From Trichomonas tenax (Eukaryota > Parabasalia > Trichomonadida > Trichomonadidae): a stretch of DNA of 29,682 nt. The position numbers and the translations under genes were made by a program. The notes under the pieces are model-generated. The model had not been told where the DNA came from. It searched no databases and saw nothing but the letters and a program-made list of their open reading frames with translations. The stretch covers positions 1 through 29,682 of the forward strand of contig JALKBU010000640.1 of NCBI GenBank assembly GCA_023091735.1, in the 5' to 3' direction. Of this stretch, positions 9,581 through 18,658 are shown piece by piece (within the stretch, counting starts at the first letter, position 1; every line of letters begins with the position of its first letter).

Positions 9581-10162
9581 TTTTTGCTTCTAAATTTTTG
9601 AATGTAAAAAATAAAAAACTGACAATTTGCATTTATCTTCTTAAATTAACCACAGATTATTAATCTCTACCTTATCTGACACCTATGTACAAAATTTCAA
9701 CTAATTTTATATGTATATGTTTAATTATCAAATTATCGAAGCAAAAATATCAAAATTGAGCATTTATATTCATATTCAACATTCTATAGCTTCTGCTCTA
9801 TTATATCTTATAAGAAAATTCTTTAGATAGCTTTGATATATACTAGAAAAATAACGAAAATCATTCCGAGAGGCCACTTTTTGGCTGGCAAATTTTATTC
9901 TTGTTCTAACTCATTGGACTTTAGAATATCAATGCACAGAAGTAGTGTATTCTAAACTTAATGTTTTGTGAAAATCCGATTATGATAATTTTATAATCAA
10001 ATATTTCAACTAACAATATTGATTTTTTTTGGCTAAAAGTTTAAAAAATATATTAAAGTCACTGTACTCAATTATGTATTAAAAGAGAAATGGCTGTTTA
10101 TGATAAAGAAGTGTAAGGAAATCGAGAATGAAGTTACTCGTGGCACTTTTTTAAAAAACAAA
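9581..10162. other. Divergent intergenic region
   Basis: Separates the minus-strand solenoid gene from the plus-strand membrane protein. AT-rich, with no ORF that looks coding. It must contain the two promoters. A GGCACTTTTTT string (10142-10152) precedes ATG 10163 and supports that start over 10100. Confidence 0.45.
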
Positions 10163-10903
10163 ATGGAAGATGAACAACTTGAGTTAATTTTGCTTTTTAT
10201 TTCCGCAGGTTTTTGCCTCATTGCGGGAATTGCGTTGATTTATATTGGAGTTTATTGGGGAAACGATGCTTCTTCGCTTTCTCCGCTTGATTATCTTCCA
10301 AATCAATTAAAATTGTTCAATTCCGGCGAAATCAATGACAAAAGCGAAGAGAAAGAGATGGAGAAAGAAAATGAAAAAGAAAATGGCGAAAATAATAAAG
10401 ATAATAATATTCGATCTGAAATTGTTCAAAATAGAATCGCTGTACCAAGTCAATTACCACAGGCTCTGCTTCCTTATGGATACAGAAACAGAAATATCAC
10501 CAATAACGAAGATATTTTATCAGTTAATTCAGATATCATTGAAGTATCGATCAAAAAGGATCAGAAAGAAAATAACACAAATAATACTGTCCAACCCAGC
10601 ATAATTACGAAACTTAGCAAAGATGCAGCCAAATATTTCAATGATTCGAAGCAAAATGATTTAAACAAGATGCAACAGATTCAAGATAAGCACGAAAAGG
10701 AATTCCAAGAACAGATGCAACAATATGAAGCAAAAATGAAACAAAAAGAACTAAATGATCAACTTTCAAAGCAAGCACAGTATAAACCTAAGTCAGCATT
10801 TTCATTTGGATCAGCATCAACCAATTCTGTGAAATCAGCAAGTCAAACATTAGATTTAAGTCACGAGAAAATCACTCTTTCAGCAAAGCCTAAAAAGAAA
10901 TAA
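10163..10903 (+). CDS. Single-pass membrane protein with cytosolic coiled coil, 246 aa
   Basis: From ATG 10163 the protein begins MEDEQLEL and goes straight into one hydrophobic segment of about 24 residues (8-31: ILLFISAGFCLIAGIALIYI...), so it is probably a signal-anchored one-pass protein. A spacer follows, then a strongly charged E/K/N run (about 65-90), an Asn/Ser-rich linker and a coiled coil (about 180-215) dominated by Q, K, E and M. The C-terminus is Ser-rich and ends in basic KPKKK. The frame is also open from ATG 10100 (21 extra, mostly charged residues), but the shorter form has the better upstream sequence. A lysine-rich extreme C-terminus (KPKKK) may resemble an ER-retrieval dilysine signal, but the fit is loose. 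No family recognised. It could be a SNARE-like or tethering protein, but no SNARE heptad layer is clear. Confidence 0.6.
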   Translation: MEDEQLELILLFISAGFCLIAGIALIYIGVYWGNDASSLSPLDYLPNQLKLFNSGEINDKSEEKEMEKENEKENGENNKDNNIRSEIVQNRIAVPSQLPQALLPYGYRNRNITNNEDILSVNSDIIEVSIKKDQKENNTNNTVQPSIITKLSKDAAKYFNDSKQNDLNKMQQIQDKHEKEFQEQMQQYEAKMKQKELNDQLSKQAQYKPKSAFSFGSASTNSVKSASQTLDLSHEKITLSAKPKKK

Positions 10904-11915
10904 TGATTCGTTGTTATTCTAATAGTTAATCATTTTAATATTTACTTCATCAAACATTATTTCATGAGCAAAAATATATTTTGCAAATAATCAATTTTGT
11001 GATTCTTGCAAAATGAATTTTAGCTCATTAGCGTATGGTATACGAGATCTTAAGTATGATTTAAATCAAATCTGAAAATTATATTTCCAAAATTTAAATT
11101 CCTCATATTCTCATTACGAGATGATTATGACTTGCTACACTACTCCCAAAACACCAGGTTCGATTGCAGTTACATCAATTATCGTTTAAAATTATTTAGC
11201 AATAAAAATTTAAACCAAATTAAGCGCCTATAAAGCTCACAACAATTTAATAATCTGAATTAACTACTATTAGCATCATTAAATCACAATAAAATGCATT
11301 TCGCCAAAAAATTATTTTTTGGCTTGTCTAAAATTTATACGCAAAGTCTGCGAAACTCGTTTTTTAACTCACTGGATTAACTTCTTGCTAAGTTATTGAA
11401 CCCAAATGTACAAAATCCTGTTGTGCACGATATATTAAAGAATTAGCTAACAAAGTCTATATTTCATTAAAATATTAGATATATCTTGCATCAAAAACAT
11501 TGATTTGCCATGATGTGCTTTACTCATTATAATATATTATATTCCCATTGTATAGCATTTTTATAACGTAAAATATGTTGTTGTCGATGATAAATAGTTA
11601 AATCTAATCACAAATATGCTTTTTTTTTGGGAAAAAGTATTCCAATTGTTCACACATAAGCTCTGCGTGTTATTCTCCCAAAAATAATGATGATTCTTTT
11701 TTGAGCGGCTAAATTTGAAAAGTTTATTAAATTGAGGAGAATAATACACATAGCTGTCTTTAAAATAGTTGCAATTATTTTTTCATGAAGTCACTTTTGG
11801 GGTCACACCTTTTTTATTATATGTCAGATTCATCTGTCAAATTTGACATGTAGAGTGTCACTTTTCGTTTGACGGAATATACGCAACATATCTAAATATT
11901 GATATAAAAATACAG
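10904..11915. other. 1-kb intergenic region with an orphan promoter-like patch
   Basis: No convincing gene. The 62-codon minus-strand frame at 11561-11749 has biased composition and no homology that I can see. The right part (11790-11870) holds two TCACTTTT strings and one TGACATGTAGA, listed separately. Confidence 0.5.
11791..11866 (+). promoter_or_regulatory. Orphan initiator-like patch
   Basis: Contains TCACTTTTG at 11791-11799, TGACATGTAGA at 11844-11854 (one change from the recurrent element) and TCACTTTTC at 11858-11866, all readable on the plus strand. No plus-strand gene follows: the DNA downstream is the antisense side of the ankyrin pseudogene. It may be a relic promoter, an antisense-transcript start or chance. 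Confidence 0.3.
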
Positions 11916-13142
11916 TTATTTTGTTGCACCATTGCGTGTTAAAAGTTTTTTCATTTGCTCGGACTTTGCATTTGAAAGAGCAGTGAATCCATTGCTATTT
12001 TTTGCATTAATCTTGATTCCATTCAACGAAATGAGGTACGAAGCAACATCGCAATGATTTCCATAGACAGCAGCCATCAATGTTGTCCATATATCGTTCT
12101 TTGGAGAGTTTGGATCAACGTTTGGCTGATTGATGAAGAACATAACTGCAACGAGATTTCCTGTTGAACAATACCAATAAAGGGCTGTTTTTCCCCATTT
12201 GTTCTTTGCATTTGGATTTACACCTGATTCAACTAACATTTTAGAAAGTTCGAAGTTGTTGTTTCTTTCATCTGCTGAATACGTCAAAGCATTGTTCTTG
12301 TCATTGTTCATCACTTCATGATAGTTCTCGCAAATAGCAAAGTTCATCACTTCATGATAGTTCTTCTGCGATTCTTTCTTATATTCTGTAAATCTTCATG
12401 AAGTTGTTTTCTGTTTTCTCGACTTTCGACAAATCTCTGATGTTCTTGTTCACCATTTGGGCTTGTTGAGGAGGTGCTGATGTTGCAGATTGCACTGATG
12501 TTCCTCTTCTGCTATTTCTTGGTTGTGGAGCATCATTTGCTTATGTTTGTGAATTTCTTGCAATTCGAGCTTGAACTTGAGGCGGAATTGCGGAATCATT
12601 CTGTTGATTTCGTGGAGCAGGAGGTGATTTGGCAGGTTTGCTTCTTTTTGAGCATTACGAGGAGGACGTGTTTGAACTTGTGGTGGAATATTTTGTGTTT
12701 CAATTGGTTGTGGAACATTGCTTTGTATGTTTGCATTTTTGAGCTGTTCTTCGAGAAAATTCAATCTCTGCATCACTGCATCAAGAATACTTGGATCGCT
12801 TGTTTGTGGAGTTGCTTGTGGAGTCTTTTGTGCGTTAAACGTGATAACATTATCGAATGTTGTTAAAAGTGGTAAATCGAGGACTTTGCTCAATGTTTGA
12901 ATGAATTTGATGACTTCATCCATGTTTTCTACTTTGATAGATGCAGCTCTCATTACATCGATGACCCATTCTCTGTCATGTTCGAATGATAAATTCGTGA
13001 ACAAATTGTTGAACACGGCTTAATCCAATTGACAGAAACTCAATATCTTCTTCATCTCTTCGTCTGTTCTTATCTTGACGAATGATGAGTCCATCGAATA
13101 CCTATTGATATGTCTTGTAATGGCTCTCCAATCTGGATTCAT
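11916..13142 (-). pseudogene. Broken ankyrin-repeat protein gene
   Basis: Reads on the minus strand from ATG 13142-13140. The first 40 codons are interrupted by an in-frame TAA (13020-13022), after which the same frame continues (AVFNNLFTNLSFEHDREW...) as an unknown helical N-terminal domain, then a Pro/Gln-rich linker. Around 12640-12660, in a run of T's on the plus strand, the reading frame shifts: the block IPPQVQTRPPRNAQ in one frame is followed by its internal repeat IPPQVQARIARNSQ in another, which is then stopped by TAA at 12541-12543. The original frame has further stops at 12450-12452 and 12396-12398. The last part (about 12350-11916) encodes ankyrin repeats (GVNPNAKNKWGKTALYWYCSTGN, then further units of the same pattern) to a normal stop. 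The promoter initiator is intact. Multiple lesions make it a pseudogene unless the assembly is wrong. The GTG-initiated pieces at 13016 and 12350 are fragments of it, not separate genes. Confidence 0.75.
12306..12364. repeat. Short direct repeat, 36-bp period
   Basis: The 23-base string beginning GTTCATCACTTCATGATAG occurs at 12306-12328 and again at 12342-12364, exactly 36 bp (12 codons) apart. Encoded residues on the minus strand include NYHEVMN twice. It looks like a recent in-frame duplication at the junction between linker and ankyrin repeats of the pseudogene. Confidence 0.85.
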
Positions 13143-13146
13143 TCTT

Positions 13147-13155
13147 GAAAAATGA
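13147..13155 (-). promoter_or_regulatory. Initiator-like TCATTTTTC of the ankyrin pseudogene
   Basis: On the minus strand TCATTTTTC is followed by AAGA and the ATG at 13142. It is the same type and spacing as the initiator of the SWI3-like gene, so the start of the decayed gene seems preserved. Confidence 0.5.
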
Positions 13156-13543
13156 TTGAATTTTTAAACAAAAAATCTAAAAATGCAAAAAGTTAAAAAT
13201 GTGATTTCTGATATACACACATTCTGAATCCCTTTTTTAAAAAAAGAAAATAAAAATTCCTTGATAAATAAAAAATACAAAAGAGTCCGATTATTTTCAA
13301 TTCAAATTTTTTCATCTTTTTCATTTTCGACTTTCTAAAGCAAAATCAAAACACATTCAAAATTTATCATTTTTCAGCCATTGGAATTGATTTCACATGA
13401 TAATTTGCGAATAAAATGTTAAATCTCAAAATTCTAAATTTCATTAAACAAAAAATGTCTTAGGCTTAAAATACGATAAATCTTGGTTATGATTTAGTTA
13501 TAAAAATAAATATAGAGTTGTTTATTTATACAAACATTTGTAT
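13156..13543. other. Intergenic region between the ankyrin pseudogene and CDC5
   Basis: About 390 bp of A/T-rich sequence with no ORF or repeat. Upstream DNA of the pseudogene and the 3' UTR of the CDC5 gene. Confidence 0.5.
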
Positions 13544-15247
13544 CTATAACTGCTTATTTCTCTTTGCGAGTTTTTCTTCTTGTTTCTTTTCCATCATTCT
13601 TCTTCCAATTTCATTGTTGAGTTCCATTTGCTTGGACTCCAAATCTTTGATCCTGTTCTTGATGACTTCAATTCTTGGTTGAATTGTCTTCTCTTCGATC
13701 TCGGCCATTGACATGAATAAGTCTTTGTTTCTGAGGAGATCTGCGATTCTGTTTGTTCTTCTGTTGATTTCTTCAGTCATGTTTGATGATGATGCTTTAG
13801 GAGCTTCAGAACGCTTCTCCAATATCTCTCTCATCCTCGAGACCTTCTTCGAAATTGCATTGATTGGCTCTTCGACGTTATCATCTTCGATTGGATGCTG
13901 TCTCTCCCATTCGATGGCAAATTCTTCGTCTGTGTATGGCCTTACAGAGCTCGAAACTTCGTCATTGATCATCCTTTTGGACTCGAATAAAGCAGAAGCT
14001 TGGATTGTCATTGCTTTTTCATCTGCGACGAATTCAACTTCGAGAGCGATGTTTGTTGGTGAAATGAGTGTTGGTGGAGGTCTCGTTGTATCAGGATGCT
14101 TCCTGGCATCCATCAAAGCAAGTTTGAACGTTTCCTCGCGAATCAGTGAATCAACAATATCATCAACTTTGCCAACAGGTTCCATATAAGCAGACTTTAA
14201 TGGAATTGGACGAGGAAGAGAATGCTGATAGACAGGTGTCTTATATTCGATTTCTTGGCGCTCAATGTTCTCTTCTATTTCGTATAAACCTTGCTTTGAT
14301 TGTTTCTGCTGTCCTCCGAATAACGACAGAGCTGAACGTGATTGCAAATATTCGGCATTGTGATGACGAAGCTCAGAAATTAATTTCATTTCAGAATCAG
14401 GAATTGTTGGTTCTGGAAGGATCAGTTCTGTTCTTCTGTGATCGATTGGTGCATCAAGCTTCTTTTCTTCTTTTGCGAGCTCTTGTTTCAACTGATCTAA
14501 AGATTCCATTGTTTTCTTGACTGCTTTTTGCTTCTGCTTGATTTTGATCAATCTTGTGTTCTTGATCTCTTTGTCGTCTTTGTCTGTCTTGAATTTAACA
14601 GCAAAAGGTTTGTGCGTGCGAATTGGATCTAATTCAACAACTTCATCTTCCCACAGCCTCTTTTCATCGATGATAAGGCCGGCAGCTCTGAGTTCACTCT
14701 GTTTTCTCATTCTCGCGATCTTTCTAAGGACAACAAGTTGACGTTCGCGTGCTTTTCTTCTTGCTTTCTTTCCTTGTGTGTTTGCGAGACGCGCACGAGC
14801 CTCCTCGAGCATTTCACGCTCATCTTGGTCGAATTCTTCGCCATCTGGCGTCGCTTTGAGAGTTTCATAATTCGGCATCATTTGATGTTGGATTGCGGAC
14901 TCGTTGTCATCGATGTGCGGGGTATTTGTCGCCTTGCTGATCAGTTCCCTGTATCTTTCGATGCATTGGTACGGTGATCTGTTAAAATATTGAGATATTG
15001 TTCGCCACTGCATTGGCATGTAACGTGCGAGATGGAGCAGTTTCTCATCATCTGCATGTGTCCATGGGGTTTTCTTCAGTGTTGGGTCCAAATATTCCTC
15101 CCAGCGCGCTTTTACTTGTGTTGGTGACTTTTTCGGTATCAAAGACGCGATTCTCGTCCACTGGTTGTTGCCGTACTTCATGTACGCGGCAAGGAGGACT
15201 TGGTCCTCGACATTGGACCAAATTCCACCTCGAATGAAAATCTTCAT
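13544..15247 (-). CDS. CDC5: CDC5/CEF1 (CDC5L) pre-mRNA splicing factor
   Basis: Core component of the Prp19/NineTeen complex that activates the spliceosome. Two Myb repeats occupy residues 6-56 (GGIWSNVEDQVL...NQWTRIASLIPKK...KARWEEYLDP) and 57-105 (PWTHADDEKLLHLARYMPMQWRTIS...CIERYRELI). They are followed by the CDC5 hallmark helix MLEEARARLANTQGKKARRKARERQ (146-170) and ELRAAGL (185-191). The rest is helical and charged, ending in a basic KRNKQL. At 567 residues it is much shorter than human CDC5L (802), mainly in the middle and C-terminal region. The start is fixed by homology (KIFIRGGIW) and by an upstream TTTACATGTCA element 17 nt away. It is expressed divergently from the solenoid gene at 15476. 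A spliceosome factor in a nearly intronless genome is consistent with the few introns that trichomonads retain. Confidence 0.95.
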   Translation of the reverse strand: MKIFIRGGIWSNVEDQVLLAAYMKYGNNQWTRIASLIPKKSPTQVKARWEEYLDPTLKKTPWTHADDEKLLHLARYMPMQWRTISQYFNRSPYQCIERYRELISKATNTPHIDDNESAIQHQMMPNYETLKATPDGEEFDQDEREMLEEARARLANTQGKKARRKARERQLVVLRKIARMRKQSELRAAGLIIDEKRLWEDEVVELDPIRTHKPFAVKFKTDKDDKEIKNTRLIKIKQKQKAVKKTMESLDQLKQELAKEEKKLDAPIDHRRTELILPEPTIPDSEMKLISELRHHNAEYLQSRSALSLFGGQQKQSKQGLYEIEENIERQEIEYKTPVYQHSLPRPIPLKSAYMEPVGKVDDIVDSLIREETFKLALMDARKHPDTTRPPPTLISPTNIALEVEFVADEKAMTIQASALFESKRMINDEVSSSVRPYTDEEFAIEWERQHPIEDDNVEEPINAISKKVSRMREILEKRSEAPKASSSNMTEEINRRTNRIADLLRNKDLFMSMAEIEEKTIQPRIEVIKNRIKDLESKQMELNNEIGRRMMEKKQEEKLAKRNKQL

Positions 15248-15475
15248 TTCGAATTAAATAAATATGACATGTAAACTTTGACTTAAACATTTCTTCAAAA
15301 AGCATGCAACATCAAAATACTTGTATTATTTTCATTATTTGGCACTGCATATTCTGCAGCAGGCCGTATTTTCGCGAGTTATTTAACTTTCATATGTTTC
15401 TAAATATCAATTTCACTAATCAAGTCAAAAAAAGGTAATAGTTTGACATGTAAAGACGTTTTGTCAAAATAACAA
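15248..15475. promoter_or_regulatory. 228-bp divergent promoter (CDC5 / solenoid gene)
   Basis: Two start codons face away from each other across 228 bp. Exact copies of TGACATGTAAA occur at 15265-15275, 17 bp before the CDC5 ATG, and at 15444-15454, 21 bp before the ATG at 15476. The second gene additionally has TTTTGTCAAAA directly before its ATG. Because the core ACATGT is palindromic, one factor could recognise both copies. The function as promoter elements is inferred from position and recurrence. Confidence 0.55.
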
Positions 15476-18382
15476 ATGTCTGAAAATCAAGAATTAAAAC
15501 AAAATCCAGGTGAAATACAGCAAGAAGAAGTTGTTGAAGAACCTCTTCCAAATATTTTGGAATACAATATTCCTCAATTCATCGATAATTTATTTGTTTT
15601 ATCTTCGAATCCTGAAAATGTTCGATTATTATCAAACTTTTTAGAATTATCGGCACCATATCTTTTCATACATATCATTGAATTTACTCAAGAACTAGTT
15701 TTACAAGTATGGCAATATATTTTCCCTTTAATAGAGACCATTGTTGATCCACAATTGATTGAATACATATGCCAAATTCTTCGCATAATATTACTTAACA
15801 CAGATGTTAGATACGAAAGACTTTTAGAATTTATGAATGAAATCGATGCGCCAAACGACAAAATCAAACCATATCTCATACACTACCTATACGAATTCTG
15901 GCCTCCAGGATTTGAGGAGCAAAATGCAGGTCATTTTGTTAATTTGATCATGAATGAGATACCACAGTGTGATCCAAAATGGTATCACCATTTTCTCACA
16001 ATAATAGTCCGAACTGAACCAAATGTTCAAATAATAGGCAGTTATCCCGAATCATGGAATTATTTAATTGCATTTTTATGCAATATGGCTTTAAATCATG
16101 AAGATTCTAGCGGTATTTTCAAAATGACAATGCATGAGCTGTGTAATATCAGGGATGAATTTAAAGACTTCTTCACACAATACAGTCAATTTATCGATAA
16201 TTGTTTTCATCAAATATTGGATGAAGAAGATCCTGATAAACGCTTCACATACCTTATAAAATTCCTCAATCTAACGCCACTGCTTTCGGACAAATTCATA
16301 AAACTTGTGGTTAAGTTTTTAGTGAGAATCATGCATGATTATTTATTGCAATTCAGAACAACACCCCCTCAACTAAAATTGCTAAAGCAAATTCACATCA
16401 ACGATTGCACTTGTTGGCCGTATTTGTTTTCATGCATCCGCAAAAAAATTAATGGCAAACATCCTCTTGGCGCGACATTGCTACTTTCGCAATTTGCTCC
16501 AAGAATAATAGATAATACTAGCAGACATGAATACTCAGAGAAGGTTTTGTCAGTAGCAATGAGTCTTTTAATGCAAGATGGAGTTCCATGGCAGCCTATA
16601 TTATATGCAGCTGGATCAGTAATTAAGCACCACACAGGAGAATCATATCTATTGAATACATTTTATCCTGTTCTTGTCAATAATTATAACAGAGAAGATG
16701 CACAAGAAATTATATTAAAATGCATGATCATATTACTCGAAAAAATTGGTTATTCAAATGGTTTCCTTAATCCATTCATATTTGGTTCTCTTGAAGGCAT
16801 CCAAGCTGAAAATCTTGAATCATTTTTTAAGATTATAAGAAGAAATGTGGTAAAGGCAATCGATGCGAAAGATAAGCAAGGATTTGACGATCTATTCCGC
16901 TTCATGTTGCATCTAATGAGTACTGCAGATTACCCAGTCAATGCTCTTACTCTTGAGGTACTCGAATTCTGTTTGAGTGAAGAGCCTGATACAATACAAA
17001 TTCTTTTAGAAAATGGATTTTTAGATTTGATCATAATGCTTTTGCAATCTGATAATTTTGAAAAATATGTTTATGTGTATTACGCTCCAACTGATATTAT
17101 CGATATTCTTGATGCCATCGAACCGTATAGAGAGAAGCTAATAACAGCATACGTTGAAATTGTTAAAATTGCAATTGGAGGACGTCCATGTGAAAAAAGG
17201 ACTCGACGTATTGCATTGGGTGATGCAATCCGATTAATGGGCAGACTTAACACTGAAGAGCATCCATTTCCAGAAGAATACTTGGTCCCTATTGATCCAA
17301 TCAAAGAGTTATTCATGTCTGAAGATAAATATGATAAAGCATGCGCAATTATATCAATGTCTAAAATGATTACAAGATTCCAACCAGGAGATATAATATA
17401 TGTATTGGAAACTTGCGTTCAATGGATAAGAACATCTACTGATTCATACTTAGTAAATGCGTTTGAAGAATTGGCAAAAGTCACACTGCAAAATATCGAA
17501 TCTATTCCTCCCATTTTAACATACTATTATACATATACAATGATTGGAAGATTCCCGTATTTCCTTGGAGAGACTTTTGAATCCCTATGTGTTAATCGCT
17601 CTGCGTTCTTTGAAGGATTGCAGCAGATGATTCGACATGGATTAATAGCATTTGTACCGGGTTTACTTTCCAGTTTGAAGCATATAGAATTAGTTTACTA
17701 TGAGCCAGTTTGCGATACAATTAGATTCTTCATTTACAACTGCCAACCGTCACCTGAAGCTATCAACTCTATTTATGCAAGTCTCTGTTCGATTTTCCAT
17801 GAAAACAATCGTTACGTGGCATCATCTCATGTCGCAGAACTAATCGTTGAGATTTTTGTATCATTTAATTTGCAGGAAGGATATAATGAAGTTATTCAAG
17901 ATTTATTCGATATGTATGAAGAAAAGAATGAAACGCTATACTCGTTTTTCATTTGTATTATCAGAATGTTGGCATTAGAATCTCCTGGAACAGAGCAGCT
18001 TGATATGACATCTAATTTGCCAACGTTGATTGCTGTCATCAACAAAATGTCCAATATCACAAAACACTTTGAAAACATCAAATACAAGGATATTATTCCT
18101 GATGTGATTAAATTAATTCATACAAATGCTGCTCAATTAGGTATTGTTAAGCAATCAGGACAATTTATCGCTTCGATTAAAGTCCTCAGTTCCAAGGCAA
18201 GGAAAAAGATGATTCGATCTTCACCAATCGAAGGAATTGACGAAACTCTTGCTTTTATTTGCGAGAATTTCAGGGAAGATGCTAAAGGAATTTGGGATCA
18301 TTTTGAAAGTAATGATTATGAAGTTCTTGGGCAAATCTTTGAACGATATTTCCCAACGCCTGGAGATGTGATTAATGAATAA
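15476..18382 (+). CDS. Large HEAT/ARM-type alpha-solenoid protein, 968 aa
   Basis: Long, almost purely helical protein with an acidic disordered start (residues 1-30, rich in E, Q and P) and then leucine-, isoleucine- and phenylalanine-rich helix pairs along the whole length. No transmembrane segment, catalytic motif or zinc ligand is seen. Size and fold match karyopherins (importin-beta/exportin class, usually 850-1100 residues) and a nuclear-transport role is the best guess. However, I see no diagnostic importin-beta N-terminal sequence or acidic loop, so other HEAT scaffolds remain possible. The ATG follows TTTTGTCAAAATAACA. The codons are AT-rich. It is transcribed divergently from CDC5. 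Confidence 0.65.
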   Translation: MSENQELKQNPGEIQQEEVVEEPLPNILEYNIPQFIDNLFVLSSNPENVRLLSNFLELSAPYLFIHIIEFTQELVLQVWQYIFPLIETIVDPQLIEYICQILRIILLNTDVRYERLLEFMNEIDAPNDKIKPYLIHYLYEFWPPGFEEQNAGHFVNLIMNEIPQCDPKWYHHFLTIIVRTEPNVQIIGSYPESWNYLIAFLCNMALNHEDSSGIFKMTMHELCNIRDEFKDFFTQYSQFIDNCFHQILDEEDPDKRFTYLIKFLNLTPLLSDKFIKLVVKFLVRIMHDYLLQFRTTPPQLKLLKQIHINDCTCWPYLFSCIRKKINGKHPLGATLLLSQFAPRIIDNTSRHEYSEKVLSVAMSLLMQDGVPWQPILYAAGSVIKHHTGESYLLNTFYPVLVNNYNREDAQEIILKCMIILLEKIGYSNGFLNPFIFGSLEGIQAENLESFFKIIRRNVVKAIDAKDKQGFDDLFRFMLHLMSTADYPVNALTLEVLEFCLSEEPDTIQILLENGFLDLIIMLLQSDNFEKYVYVYYAPTDIIDILDAIEPYREKLITAYVEIVKIAIGGRPCEKRTRRIALGDAIRLMGRLNTEEHPFPEEYLVPIDPIKELFMSEDKYDKACAIISMSKMITRFQPGDIIYVLETCVQWIRTSTDSYLVNAFEELAKVTLQNIESIPPILTYYYTYTMIGRFPYFLGETFESLCVNRSAFFEGLQQMIRHGLIAFVPGLLSSLKHIELVYYEPVCDTIRFFIYNCQPSPEAINSIYASLCSIFHENNRYVASSHVAELIVEIFVSFNLQEGYNEVIQDLFDMYEEKNETLYSFFICIIRMLALESPGTEQLDMTSNLPTLIAVINKMSNITKHFENIKYKDIIPDVIKLIHTNAAQLGIVKQSGQFIASIKVLSSKARKKMIRSSPIEGIDETLAFICENFREDAKGIWDHFESNDYEVLGQIFERYFPTPGDVINE

Positions 18383-18417
18383 CTTATTTTTTTGTTTTTT
18401 ATAAATTTGTTTAGTTT

Positions 18418-18443
18418 TGACATATAAACTCTTTTACATGACA
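18418..18443. promoter_or_regulatory. Pair of TTTACATG(A)CA-type elements in a convergent gap
   Basis: TGACATATAAA at 18418-18428 and TTTACATGACA at 18433-18443, back to back, about 40 bp past the solenoid stop and 215 bp before the stop of eL13 on the other strand. There is no start codon nearby, so a simple promoter role does not fit. It might mark a 3'-end or antisense function. Confidence 0.3.
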
Positions 18444-18658
18444 TTTTTCGAATGCAAAAAGAAAATTACTAAACTGCAATCCATTGGCTGCATTATACAT
18501 AGAAACTGAATTGAATTTGAAAATTGTGAATATTTTTTAATGAAATTAATATAATTATGGTTTATGTCAGTTTGTTATAATCTGTGGCAAGGCTGTTGTA
18601 TGTTTGTTGTGTATTTGTTAATTCTTTTTGACGTATTTTTTCAAAAATATTTATCAGT

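Noticed and set aside
11150..11185. Possible tRNA T-loop (GGTTCGATT)
   Set aside because: Flanking bases cannot form the 5-bp T stem and no D-arm or acceptor stem is present.
11561..11749. 62-codon minus-strand ORF
   Set aside because: Biased composition (N, F, S, T), isolated in AT-rich DNA, no initiator and no recognisable domain.
12474..12900. Plus-strand ORFs over the ankyrin pseudogene (130 and 60 codons)
   Set aside because: Cys/Leu/Phe-rich antisense translations of the Gln/Pro-rich linker, with no initiator close to the ATG.
13713..15305. Several ORFs of 74-158 codons over the CDC5 gene
   Set aside because: Out-of-frame shadows of a well-identified, G/C-richer coding sequence.
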